A stretch of DNA of 64,000 nucleotides from an uncultured Eubacteriales bacterium (GTDB lineage: Bacteria > Bacillota > Clostridia > TANB77 > CAG-508): NCBI GenBank assembly GCA_949288175.1, contig CASEIV010000002.1:186001-250000 (forward strand), given 5' to 3'. Below the pieces are notes generated by a model. The model was not told the DNA's origin and ran no database searches. It was given only the letters and a program-made list of their open reading frames with translations. Below, piece after piece: positions 46,560-53,842 of this stretch. Made by a program: the position numbers and the translations under genes. The stretch's first letter is position 1. Every line of letters starts with the position of its first letter.

Positions 46560-46765
46560 TAGAATCTTCTTCCACAATCATTACAAATATTGGTTGTTCT
46601 GGTTTCTGTTGTTGTATCTCCTGTATTACATAATCCACATAAGATTCCTGGCCATCCAAATAATAGATAGCCACAACATGCATCTCCTCCATCAAATCCT
46701 TTTGTTTTGGTTTTTGTATCAACAATACTAGATATATTGGTACTTCCACAATTTGGACATCTCAT
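46559..46765 (-). CDS. Small double zinc-ribbon protein
   Basis: 68 residues. MRCPNCGSTNISS at the start and NICNDCGRRF at the end form one C2C2 ribbon; a Gly/Cys-rich middle (DACCGYLLFGWPGILCGLC) lies between them and could insert into the membrane. This is the pattern of small zinc-ribbon/LITAF-like proteins. GGAGG lies before the ATG, and translation is coupled to the DUF2085 gene. Role unknown. Confidence 0.7.
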   Translation of the reverse strand: MRCPNCGSTNISSIVDTKTKTKGFDGGDACCGYLLFGWPGILCGLCNTGDTTTETRTTNICNDCGRRF

Positions 46766-46876
46766 AAAATTCCTCCAACTTTTTCTATATTTATTCTACT
46801 AATTATATATCATAAATTAGGAATTTTATCAATTAATATTTTATTAAGTTCTTTATATTTTGATAAAATACTATTA

Positions 46877-46905
46877 TTGTGTTTTTAGGCATTTTATGGT
46901 ATAAG
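46877..46905 (+). promoter_or_regulatory. Candidate promoter of a small RNA
   Basis: TTGTGT at 46877-46882, a 17-base spacer and TATAAG at 46900-46905 with TGG before it. No gene follows on this strand, only the hairpin at 46948-46972. Confidence 0.35.
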
Positions 46906-46910
46906 AATCT

Positions 46911-46981
46911 TATCGGGCTAGAAAGAACACTGGCTTACCAACAAAACGGGGACGCACTTAATTTGTGTCCCCTGTTTTTTA
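46911..46981 (+). ncRNA. Candidate small RNA ending in a GGGGACGCAC hairpin
   Basis: About 70 bases from the predicted start to TGTTTTTTATTTT. The terminal hairpin pairs GGGGA(CG)CAC with GTGTCCCC around TTAATTT. On the - strand the same hairpin can end the anti-sigma gene (stop at 46984), so the RNA may simply be a terminator in both directions. The GGGGACGCAC...GTGTCCCC word appears in many Clostridia. Confidence 0.35.
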
Positions 46982-46983
46982 TT

Positions 46984-47649
46984 TTAATGTAAATTTGTAT
47001 ACCAAATCATAAAATCATTTACTAAAGCCATATATGGATTACTGATTGAAGAAGAGATAATTTTTTCAATGCCCTCTATATTTGCTAAACCTTCTTCTAT
47101 TTTTTCCATATCTTGTATTGTTTTTGTTTTTATAATAAACTCTGCTGGAAATATATTGTTTTCTCCTTCATATCCTACTAACAAATCTTGATTATCCTTA
47201 AATCTTTGTTTCATTTCTTCTAATTTCTCTTCTGGAGAAACATATGTGATTTCAACATCTTCAGCTTGATTTTTTATTTGATTTTGAATATTTGCCATTT
47301 GTTCTTCAGAAATATCTTTATTCATAAAAATTTCTATGGTTGTTTGATCATGATAATAACTAATAAATGCAATAATATGTAGAATAACAAGTAATATAAT
47401 GAATATACTAGAAATCACGATTATGATTTTTTTCCTTTTTAATTTTTTATTGACTCTTTTTAAATAATCAATTTCAATTTTATCATCTGCATCATCAATT
47501 TTTTTATCCTTTTTGATTTCTTCATAAACTTTTTTGCACTCTTCACATTTCACTAAATGTTTTTCTACCAGTTCTTTAGAAGCTGGATTTAATATTCCGT
47601 CACAATATCCAAAAATTAAGTCTTGTACAATTTCACATTCCTTTTTCAT
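46984..47649 (-). CDS. Anti-sigma factor with zinc-finger head and FtsX-like outer domain
   Basis: 221 residues. The head has an anti-sigma ZAS motif (HLVKCEECKKVYEE, H-x3-C-x2-C, with Cys5 and Cys16 upstream). A membrane helix lies at about 75-97 (IIIVISSIFIILLVILHIIAF). The outer half is unusual: TIEIFMNKDISEEQMANIQN, ITYVSPEEKLEEMKQRF and FPAEFIIKTK closely match the extracellular domain of the division protein FtsX ('v.vyl.......q...l...l.....v..v.fvs.eeal..f......p.sf.v'). It overlaps the sigma gene by 17 bases. It holds the sigma factor until a signal, perhaps from the cell wall, is received by the outer domain. Confidence 0.85.
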   Translation of the reverse strand: MKKECEIVQDLIFGYCDGILNPASKELVEKHLVKCEECKKVYEEIKKDKKIDDADDKIEIDYLKRVNKKLKRKKIIIVISSIFIILLVILHIIAFISYYHDQTTIEIFMNKDISEEQMANIQNQIKNQAEDVEITYVSPEEKLEEMKQRFKDNQDLLVGYEGENNIFPAEFIIKTKTIQDMEKIEEGLANIEGIEKIISSSISNPYMALVNDFMIWYTNLH

Positions 47650-48133
47650 TTTCTCGATCTCCTTTCATTTTTTGCTTTCCACGAAAAAAAGTAACTCTAG
47701 CCCAATTAGCGGTCTTTCCCATTATCTCCCCTATTTCTTCATATTCTAAATTTCCTAATATTCGTAAATACATCACATTTCTAGTTTCTTCATTTAGTTT
47801 TTGTATGTTTTTTAATAATTCCAATTTTTCTTCTTTTTGACTAACCCTTTCTTCTATAGATTCTTCTGTAAACAATGTGTTTTCTAAAGTACTCATTGAA
47901 ATTTCTTTTCTCTTTTTTTCCTTTTTATATCGATTAAACCAAATATATTTTGCTATTTGGCATAGCCAAGTAGATAGTTTACATTTATATTCAAATTTAT
48001 CAATATTTTCTATAGCTACTAAAAATGTTTCTTGTACGATTTCTTCAGCTATTTCCTTTTTTCCTGTTAAGCAGAATATATATTTATATACAATTTTTGA
48101 ATATTTATTATATATTTCTTCCATATTCTGCAT
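47633..48133 (-). CDS. ECF-type RNA polymerase sigma factor
   Basis: 166 residues. Region 2 has EEIYNKYSKIVYKYIFCLTG and EEIVQETFLVAIENIDKF, then STWLCQIAKYIWFNRYKKEK. Region 4 has NVMYLRILGNLEYEEIGEIM and WARVTFFRGKQKMKG, the recognition helix. I start at ATG 48133, since GTG 48151 overlaps the AAAGGAGG site. It is coupled to the anti-sigma gene. Upstream, TGTAACA at 48178-48184 may be an ECF -35 for autoregulation, but the -10 is not clear. Confidence 0.92.
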   Translation of the reverse strand: MQNMEEIYNKYSKIVYKYIFCLTGKKEIAEEIVQETFLVAIENIDKFEYKCKLSTWLCQIAKYIWFNRYKKEKKRKEISMSTLENTLFTEESIEERVSQKEEKLELLKNIQKLNEETRNVMYLRILGNLEYEEIGEIMGKTANWARVTFFRGKQKMKGDRENEKGM

Positions 48134-48334
48134 AACCTTTCCTCCTTTCACTTTATTAGTGTAAAAAGATTTCTTTTTGTTACAATTATTTTAAAAATTT
48201 TAAGACAAATTTTCTTTTAAGAAAATAGGAACCAGACATAGCAATCAAAGATTGCATCTAGATACTTCAGAACCTTTTTGTCTTTGATAATAAAAGATAT
48301 AAAAGACAATACAAAACGTATTGCTTTAAACTTC

Positions 48335-49372
48335 TTATACTTTTATGTAATGATATTCACATGCACGAATTAATCGATTCATAATGGCAAGCCCTATTCC
48401 ATCATTTTTAACCCCTTCAATGATGACAATATCTGGTTTGAAGGAATCTACTTTTCTTAAATCTTTAAATATATTTTGTGCAATTTCATTTAAATTTTCT
48501 TTCGAACCATATAAAATTTTATTTTTTGCATCATAATATTTCGCATTTTCATTACAAGAAATAACCAATGGATTTGTATACTTTTTGGTAAGTTCTTGTA
48601 TTTTTTTAATCATTTTTTCATTCTCTTCACTATATACTAATATACAATCTGCTTTTGGTGCATAATGTTTATATTTCATTCCTGGAGATAATACTTTTTC
48701 ATCAATTTCAATGTCTTTTAAAATATGTTCATCTATTTTTACAATTCCCACTGCTTTTTTAATATCTTCTGGAGAAATTTTACCAGGTCTTAGGATATTG
48801 GGGATACCATCAATCACTCTTACCACTGTTGATTCTAGACCAACTTCACATTCTCCTCCATCTACAATATAATCAACTTTATCTGAAAGTTCTTCAAAAA
48901 TATCAGAGATATTGGTTCCACTTGGTCTTCCTGAAATATTAGCACTTGGTGCAGCAATGGGAACACCTGCATAAGAAATTAATTCTTTGGCAATTTTTCC
49001 ACTTGGCATACGAACACCTACGGTATCTAATCCCGCAGTAACAATATCAGGAACAATTTCTGTTCTATCTAAGATAATCGTGAATGGCCCTGGCCAAAAT
49101 GTTTTCATTAATGTATATTCTATATCAGTTATATTTTTAGCAATTTTAGATACCATATCAAAATTAGAAACATGCAAAATTAAAGGATTATCTTGTTCTC
49201 TTCCTTTTGCTTTATATATCTTTTTTACAGCATTTTCATCTAATCCATTGGCACCTAGTCCGTATACTGTTTCTGTTGGGAATAGGACAAGTCCTCCATT
49301 TTTTATAATTTTTCCTACTACTTTTAAATTAGAATAATCTGTTATATTTTTTAAATCTATATAGTTTTCCAA
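48335..49372 (-). CDS. sua5: L-threonylcarbamoyladenylate synthase, Sua5 type
   Basis: 345 residues. Makes the threonylcarbamoyl-AMP that TsaD places on tRNA A37. The YrdC domain has LVLFPTETVYGLGANGLDEN, IYKAKGREQDNPLILHVSN and VGVRMPSGKIAKELIS with SANISGRPSGT. A C-terminal Sua5 extension follows (SPGMKYKHYAPKADCILVY...). The start is TTG 49372 with AGAAGG upstream. The longer Sua5 form rather than the short TsaC is what Firmicutes usually carry. Single gene. Confidence 0.93.
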   Translation of the reverse strand: MENYIDLKNITDYSNLKVVGKIIKNGGLVLFPTETVYGLGANGLDENAVKKIYKAKGREQDNPLILHVSNFDMVSKIAKNITDIEYTLMKTFWPGPFTIILDRTEIVPDIVTAGLDTVGVRMPSGKIAKELISYAGVPIAAPSANISGRPSGTNISDIFEELSDKVDYIVDGGECEVGLESTVVRVIDGIPNILRPGKISPEDIKKAVGIVKIDEHILKDIEIDEKVLSPGMKYKHYAPKADCILVYSEENEKMIKKIQELTKKYTNPLVISCNENAKYYDAKNKILYGSKENLNEIAQNIFKDLRKVDSFKPDIVIIEGVKNDGIGLAIMNRLIRACEYHYIKV

Positions 49373-49604
49373 TGTTTTACCTTCTTTCTTCGATGTATAT
49401 TATAATGTATTTTTGTAATTTTATCAAGCTTTATGTAAATATATAATATAAAAACCAAAGGATTTTTATCTTTTCACTTAACATATACTTTCTAAAAATA
49501 TATTTTTACATTTTTTTAAAAATACTAGACATATTTTCCATATTTGTGATATCATAGTAAAGAACTTAAGATAAATTTTTTTGTTTTTAATGGAGGTATA
49601 AAAT

Positions 49605-50030
49605 ATGATTAAAAGTTTAAAAATATTTTTTATTATAGGGATGTTATTACTATTATTTTCCTTTACAACATATGTTTTTGCTGTAGATATGAATATAACG
49701 GATACAAGTATACTAAATACGTCTAACACATCAAATACATCTAACGTATCTAATACATCAAATACTTCTAATACATCAAATACATCAAATACATCTAATG
49801 CAACTAATACTTCTAATACATCTAATTCAAGAAATACTTCTAATTCAGTTAATTCAACAAATACATCAACAACAAATAGTTCTACTACTAATACAAACTC
49901 AATAACTGTACAAGGTGGTTTACCTGAAAGTGATTTAGGGATTTCAAATATTTTATCAATTATTTTAATTGCAATCGGTGTATTATTAATTTTGTTAGCA
50001 ATTGCAATTTTAATTAGACTTGGCAAATAA
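49605..50030 (+). CDS. Small surface protein with a Thr-Ser-Asn repeat stalk
   Basis: 141 residues. A signal helix at about 8-26 (FFIIGMLLLLFSFTTYVFAV), a stalk of about 65 residues built almost only from TSN triplets (9-base DNA repeats from about 49716 to 49870), then a C-terminal membrane helix at about 116-136. It is probably cleaved at VFA-V and held by the C-terminal helix. Tripeptide repeats expand and contract easily. The gene that follows, 50378, has the same design without the repeats. GGAGG lies before the ATG. Function unknown. Confidence 0.65.
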   Translation: MIKSLKIFFIIGMLLLLFSFTTYVFAVDMNITDTSILNTSNTSNTSNVSNTSNTSNTSNTSNTSNATNTSNTSNSRNTSNSVNSTNTSTTNSSTTNTNSITVQGGLPESDLGISNILSIILIAIGVLLILLAIAILIRLGK

Positions 50031-50061
50031 TACATAATTAAAATTTAGATTTAAAAATTCA

Positions 50062-50089
50062 GATTTTAACTTTTTAGTTAAAATCTTTT
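50062..50089 (+). terminator. Terminator of the TSN-repeat gene
   Basis: AGATTTTAAC with GTTAAAATCT around TTTTTA, then TTTTT. Confidence 0.85.
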
Positions 50090-50090
50090 T

Positions 50091-50140
50091 GTTGAATAGG
50101 AAAAATTGTTTTTTCCTATTCAACAAAAAACAACGTTGCA
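50091..50140 (+). repeat. Hairpin plus AAAAAACAACGTTGCA, copy A
   Basis: A perfect 15-bp stem, GTTGAATAGGAAAAA (50091-50105) with TTTTTCCTATTCAAC (50110-50124), then AAAAAACAACGTTGCA at 50125-50140. It lies directly behind a terminator. Copy B is at 61726-61773 on the other strand in the same arrangement. Confidence 0.7.
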
Positions 50141-50142
50141 CA

Positions 50143-50257
50143 GAAAAATTGCTATGCAATTTTTCGCGTCGACAAATCTTTACGCTTCTTCGAGAACTTA
50201 AATATATATAGTTAAATTAGAAAAGTAGAAAAAAGTTCTCGCGAAGCGAGATTTGTC
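50143..50257. repeat. Two further hairpins with a GCGAAGCGAG tip
   Basis: GAAAAATTGC/GCAATTTTTC at 50143-50165 is a 10-bp hairpin. Then 50171-50199 pairs with 50233-50257: GACAAATCT, CGCTTC and CGAGAACTT each pair with their complements in order. The region separates the two small surface genes. The GCGAAGCGAG word recalls the loops of the nested element copies 1, 2 and 4. Confidence 0.5.
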
Positions 50258-50377
50258 CTTGAATTTTATTTGTTTTGCAATTTTTTCATGTATAATTCTC
50301 TCATATTTTTAAATAATATTAATGAGAATATATTGTCTAATATTATTTTCATTATATTTTTCAAAGGAGGATTAATT

Positions 50378-50848
50378 ATGCAAAAGAAATTACTTACAAT
50401 ATTTGCAATCATCGTTGCAATCGTGTTTTCTTTTTCTGTATGTTTTGCAACAGAAGATGTTTTAAAAGATGCAACAAACACGGTTAGAGATGCTGTTAAT
50501 AATACTGAAGGTGCCGTTGAAGGTGCCATGCATAATGCTGGTGATGCTGTACAAGATTCTGCTGAAAAAGCAAAGAACACAATGGAAAACGCAGGAAATA
50601 AAATTGAAGGAACTGGAAACACTTTAGAAAAAGATATGAAAAATACAACTTCTAAAGTTACAAACACGAATAATGATGGGTATTCAGCAACAAGAACCTC
50701 AACAACTGGAAATGCAACTTTTATGGGAATGAATGCAACTGCTTGGACTTGGTTAATTTTAGGTATTGCCGCAATTGCAATTATTGCAGCCGTTTGGTAT
50801 TATTCAATGCAAATCACTTCTGAAAATAATCATTCAAAAAGAGATTAA
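50378..50848 (+). CDS. Small exported helical protein
   Basis: 156 residues from ATG 50378, just after AGGAGG (the frame is open further upstream, but without a site). A signal helix at about 5-24 (LLTIFAIIVAIVFSFSVCFA), then an Ala/Asn/Lys-rich helical region with heptads (DATNTVRDAVNNTEGAVEGA, AEKAKNTMENAGNKIEGTGN) of the apolipoprotein/late-embryogenesis type, a Thr/Ser-rich stretch and a C-terminal membrane helix at about 124-144. Similar helical repeats occur in surface and stress proteins; no function can be assigned. Followed by a 14-bp terminator. Confidence 0.6.
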   Translation: MQKKLLTIFAIIVAIVFSFSVCFATEDVLKDATNTVRDAVNNTEGAVEGAMHNAGDAVQDSAEKAKNTMENAGNKIEGTGNTLEKDMKNTTSKVTNTNNDGYSATRTSTTGNATFMGMNATAWTWLILGIAAIAIIAAVWYYSMQITSENNHSKRD

Positions 50849-50880
50849 TTTTTTATTAATAAGAACAAGTGATTTTTCTT

Positions 50881-50922
50881 GAACAGATAGAAATTTAAGA
50901 ATATTTCTATCTGTTCTATTTT
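50881..50922 (+). terminator. Terminator after the small exported protein
   Basis: GAACAGATAGAAAT at 50881-50894 with ATTTCTATCTGTTC at 50903-50916, then TATTTTATTATT. Confidence 0.85.
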
Positions 50923-50972
50923 ATTATTCAAGAATCTATGGTATAATATTCAAAAAATGAAGAGGTAATTAT

Positions 50973-51431
50973 ATGAATACAAAGTTAATTGCAAAAAATC
51001 CAACAGCTTATCATAATTATTTTATTGAAGATAAAATAGAAACTGGTATTGTCCTATTTGGAACAGAAATTAAATCTATTCGAGCTGGTAAAGTGAATTT
51101 AAAAGATAGTTATGCAAATATAAAAAATGGTGAAGTCTACTTATCTGGTATGCATATTAGTCCATATGAACATGGAAATATTTTTAATAAAAATCCATTA
51201 AGAGATAGAAAACTTTTATTAAACAAGAGAGAAATTAATCGATTAATTGGACTTACCAAACAAAAAGGCTATACGCTAATTCCTATCAGTATCTATTTTA
51301 AAGGGAATTTTGTTAAATTAGAATTAGGTATTGGAAAGGGAAAGAAATTATATGATAAACGCCAAGATATTGCAAAAAAGGATGCAGAACGAAGAATCAA
51401 TCAAGCTATGAAACAGAAATACAGAGATTAA
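50973..51431 (+). CDS. smpB: SsrA-binding protein SmpB
   Basis: 152 residues. Brings tmRNA to stalled ribosomes. [49 protein letters not shown] and a C-terminal basic tail ([20 protein letters not shown]) are the family landmarks. GAGGT lies before the ATG. No ssrA gene is seen in the window. Confidence 0.97.
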   Translation: MNTKLIAKNPTAYHNYFIEDKIETGIVLFGTEIKSIRAGKVNLKDSYANIKNGEVYLSGMHISPYEHGNIFNKNPLRDRKLLLNKREINRLIGLTKQKGYTLIPISIYFKGNFVKLELGIGKGKKLYDKRQDIAKKDAERRINQAMKQKYRD

Positions 51432-51456
51432 AATTAAATTTGATCTCTGTATTTTA
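51418..51456 (+). terminator. smpB terminator overlapping its stop codon
   Basis: AAATACAGAGAT at 51418-51429 pairs with ATCTCTGTATTT at 51443-51454. The left arm covers the last codons and part of the stop. Confidence 0.75.
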
Positions 51457-51482
51457 AATTGTTCATAAAATAATATATTGTT

Positions 51483-52412
51483 TTATATTTTACCAGCTGA
51501 ACCAAATACATCTTTCATTTTATGAGCAACAGTTTCTTTGATTAATTCTCTTGCTGGTGTTAAATATTTTCTAGGATCAAATGCACTTGGATCTTCTACA
51601 AATACTTTTCTAATTCCTGCTGTCATAGCTAATCTTAAATCTGTATCCACATTAATTTTAGAAACACCAGATATACTTGCTTCATGTAAGATTTCATCAG
51701 GTACACCTTTTGCTCCAGGTATATTTCCACCATATTGATTACACATTTCAACCAATTCTGGTATAACTGTTGAAGCACCATGTAATACAATTGGTGTGTT
51801 TGGTATTTTTTCTTTGATTTCTTTTAAAATATCAAATCTTAATTTTGCTTCACCTTTAAATTTATATGCACCATGGCTTGTTCCTATAGCAATCGCTAAA
51901 GAATCACAACCTGTTCTTTTTACAAATTCTTCTGCTTGCACTGGGTCTGTATACATGGCATCAGATGCAGATACATTTACATCATCCTCTATACCTGCTA
52001 ATTTTCCAAGTTCTGCTTCAACTACAACACCTTTAGAATGTGCATAATCTACTACTTGTTTTGTTAGAGCTACATTTTCTTCAAAATCATATTTTGAACC
52101 ATCTATCATAACAGATGTAAATCCATTATCAATACACATTTTAGCAGTTTCAAAATCTGGTCCATGGTCTAAGTGAATGGCAATTGGCACTTCTGGATAT
52201 TGTTCTACTGCTGCTTGTACCATTTTCATTAAATATCCTATTCTTGCATATTTTATTGCACTTGCTGATGCTTGTAAAATAACTGGTGATTGTGTTTCAT
52301 GTGCTGCATCTGTAATTGCTTGTACAATTTCCATATTATTTACATTGAATGCACCTACTGCAAATCCTTCTTTCATTGATTTTTCAAACATTTCCTTTGT
52401 CGTAACTAACAT
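51483..52412 (-). CDS. fba: Fructose-bisphosphate aldolase, class II
   Basis: 309 residues. Zinc-dependent glycolytic aldolase. GFAVGAFNVNNMEIVQAI, AIHLDHGPDFETAKMCID (metal-binding His and catalytic Asp), VEAELGKLAGIEDDV, IAIGTSHGAYKF and VLHGASTVIPEL are the family signatures. AAAGGAGG before the ATG. Monocistronic with the DUF1540 gene upstream. Confidence 0.97.
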   Translation of the reverse strand: MLVTTKEMFEKSMKEGFAVGAFNVNNMEIVQAITDAAHETQSPVILQASASAIKYARIGYLMKMVQAAVEQYPEVPIAIHLDHGPDFETAKMCIDNGFTSVMIDGSKYDFEENVALTKQVVDYAHSKGVVVEAELGKLAGIEDDVNVSASDAMYTDPVQAEEFVKRTGCDSLAIAIGTSHGAYKFKGEAKLRFDILKEIKEKIPNTPIVLHGASTVIPELVEMCNQYGGNIPGAKGVPDEILHEASISGVSKINVDTDLRLAMTAGIRKVFVEDPSAFDPRKYLTPARELIKETVAHKMKDVFGSAGKI

Positions 52413-52507
52413 ATCTTTTCCTCCTTTTTGGGTTTTCCCCTATTAATTTTGCTAAGGTTATTTTATTTCTAATTTATAGATATGTCAAGAAAAAATGAGA
52501 AGAAAAA

Positions 52508-52675
52508 TTATTCCTTCCCATAAATATAGCTTGAACACATAGATTCTTCTGATTGTTTTGTATTACAATTTTTCGTTGGTTCTACTTGGATTGCTTGTAA
52601 CTTACATAAATTTTGATTTTTTTCATTATATTTACAAGTACCTACAGTACAGTATATCTTTTGATTTCCTTCCAT
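52508..52675 (-). CDS. DUF1540 small cysteine-rich protein
   Basis: 55 residues. CTVGTCKYNEKNQNLCKLQA with IQVE and a later NCNTKQ and MCSS gives the Cys spacing and 'C.V..C.Yn.....C.a..I.V' pattern of DUF1540, small proteins of Clostridia and Bacilli with an unknown role, probably metal binding. ATG 52675 with GGAGG 5 bases upstream. It lies 95 bases before fba on the same strand. Confidence 0.8.
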   Translation of the reverse strand: MEGNQKIYCTVGTCKYNEKNQNLCKLQAIQVEPTKNCNTKQSEESMCSSYIYGKE

Positions 52676-52754
52676 TTTGTTACCTCCAAAAATTTGTATA
52701 TGAACATCATTTTTTGTTCATACTATTATTATGTGAAAGTTTTTTATTTGTATT

Positions 52755-52853
52755 CTATTTTTGGAGAATATATTTTTTTAAATATTTGGCAATACCTTCA
52801 TTCATATTGGTATCTGTTACAAAATTAGCAGATTCTTTCACAACTTTTACTGC
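52755..52853 (-). pseudogene. Remnant of a Cof-type HAD phosphatase C-terminus
   Basis: 32 codons read AVKVVKESANFVTDTN then GIAKYLKKYI and a stop. This matches the C-terminal end of the intact Cof-type gene at 57468-58274 (IVDEVTDTNNEDGVAKFL). A stop codon lies just upstream and there is no start, so only the tail of a gene survives. Confidence 0.6.
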
Positions 52854-52907
52854 ATATTACACATTTTTTCAAAGAACTTTAAATTTATCAAACTTACTTT
52901 CTTAAAA

Positions 52908-53597
52908 TTATGTATCACATGTATCATTTATACAATTCTGGGGTGGTTCTTTAAAACTCAAGTACCAACTAATTCCATTTCTATTATTCTCTATTTCACT
53001 TACACGTTCCACAAGTTCTTCATAAGTTTTTGGTGGTGAAACAATAACTGGTTGATTAGGAATCCAATTGGCTGCTGTTGAACCTTGTGCACAATCTGCC
53101 ATTTGTAATGCTTGCACAACTCTGATAATTTCTGGTATAAACCTTCCCACATTCATTGGATAAATTAAAATAGTTCTAATAATTCCTTTGTCATCTATAA
53201 TATAAACATTTCTGACAGTTTCTGTGTTACTAATATCATTTGAAATCATGCCATATCTTCTAGCAATTTCTCCGTTTCTATCAGCAATGATTGGGAAAGA
53301 TATTTTTATGCCTGTTCTGCAGTATATATCATATACCCATGCTAAGTGTGAAGAATTACTGTCTACACTTAATCCTAACAATTCTGTATTTAATTGTTTA
53401 AAATATGTATGTGCTCTTGTAAATGCTATCATTTCTGTTGTACATACAGGGGTGAAATCTCCTGGGTGAGAAAACAAAACTAGCCACTGTCCTGTATAAT
53501 CGTTTAATGCTACTCTCCCCATTGTTGTATTGGCTTCAAACTCTGGTGCTCGTTGTCCTATTTTAACATTTCCATTCATCATTAATTCATAATCCAT
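52908..53597 (-). CDS. Peroxiredoxin (AhpC/TSA family, Prx6-like)
   Basis: 229 residues. Reduces peroxides using the Cys in SHPGDFTPVCTTE, with the catalytic Thr and Arg (FTRAHTYF; Arg in ETVRNVYIIDDKGIIRTI). The length and the WIPNQP region (DCAQGSTAANWIPNQP) put it with the long, archaeal-type Prx6 group. Three more Cys follow the core (AQMADC region and NCINDTCDT at the end), which may supply resolving Cys residues. AAAGGAG before the ATG. Single gene. Confidence 0.92.
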   Translation of the reverse strand: MDYELMMNGNVKIGQRAPEFEANTTMGRVALNDYTGQWLVLFSHPGDFTPVCTTEMIAFTRAHTYFKQLNTELLGLSVDSNSSHLAWVYDIYCRTGIKISFPIIADRNGEIARRYGMISNDISNTETVRNVYIIDDKGIIRTILIYPMNVGRFIPEIIRVVQALQMADCAQGSTAANWIPNQPVIVSPPKTYEELVERVSEIENNRNGISWYLSFKEPPQNCINDTCDT

Positions 53598-53842
53598 AAA
53601 ACATAGTCTCCTTTCATTTTTATATATTTTATGGATTATGGTTTTGTTTGGTTACTGCTAAATTAAGTTTATTTCTTTTCTTTACATGCTCCTAGAAAAG
53701 CTTTAAAAATATTATTCATATTTCATCTTTTTTATATAGTTTAAAAATTTTTGAATATATTTCATCCCATGTTTTTACTCTTTCAAATATCTATTCCAAT
53801 TCTCATAAATAACCTCTACTTTAATTTTTATTAATTTATAAT

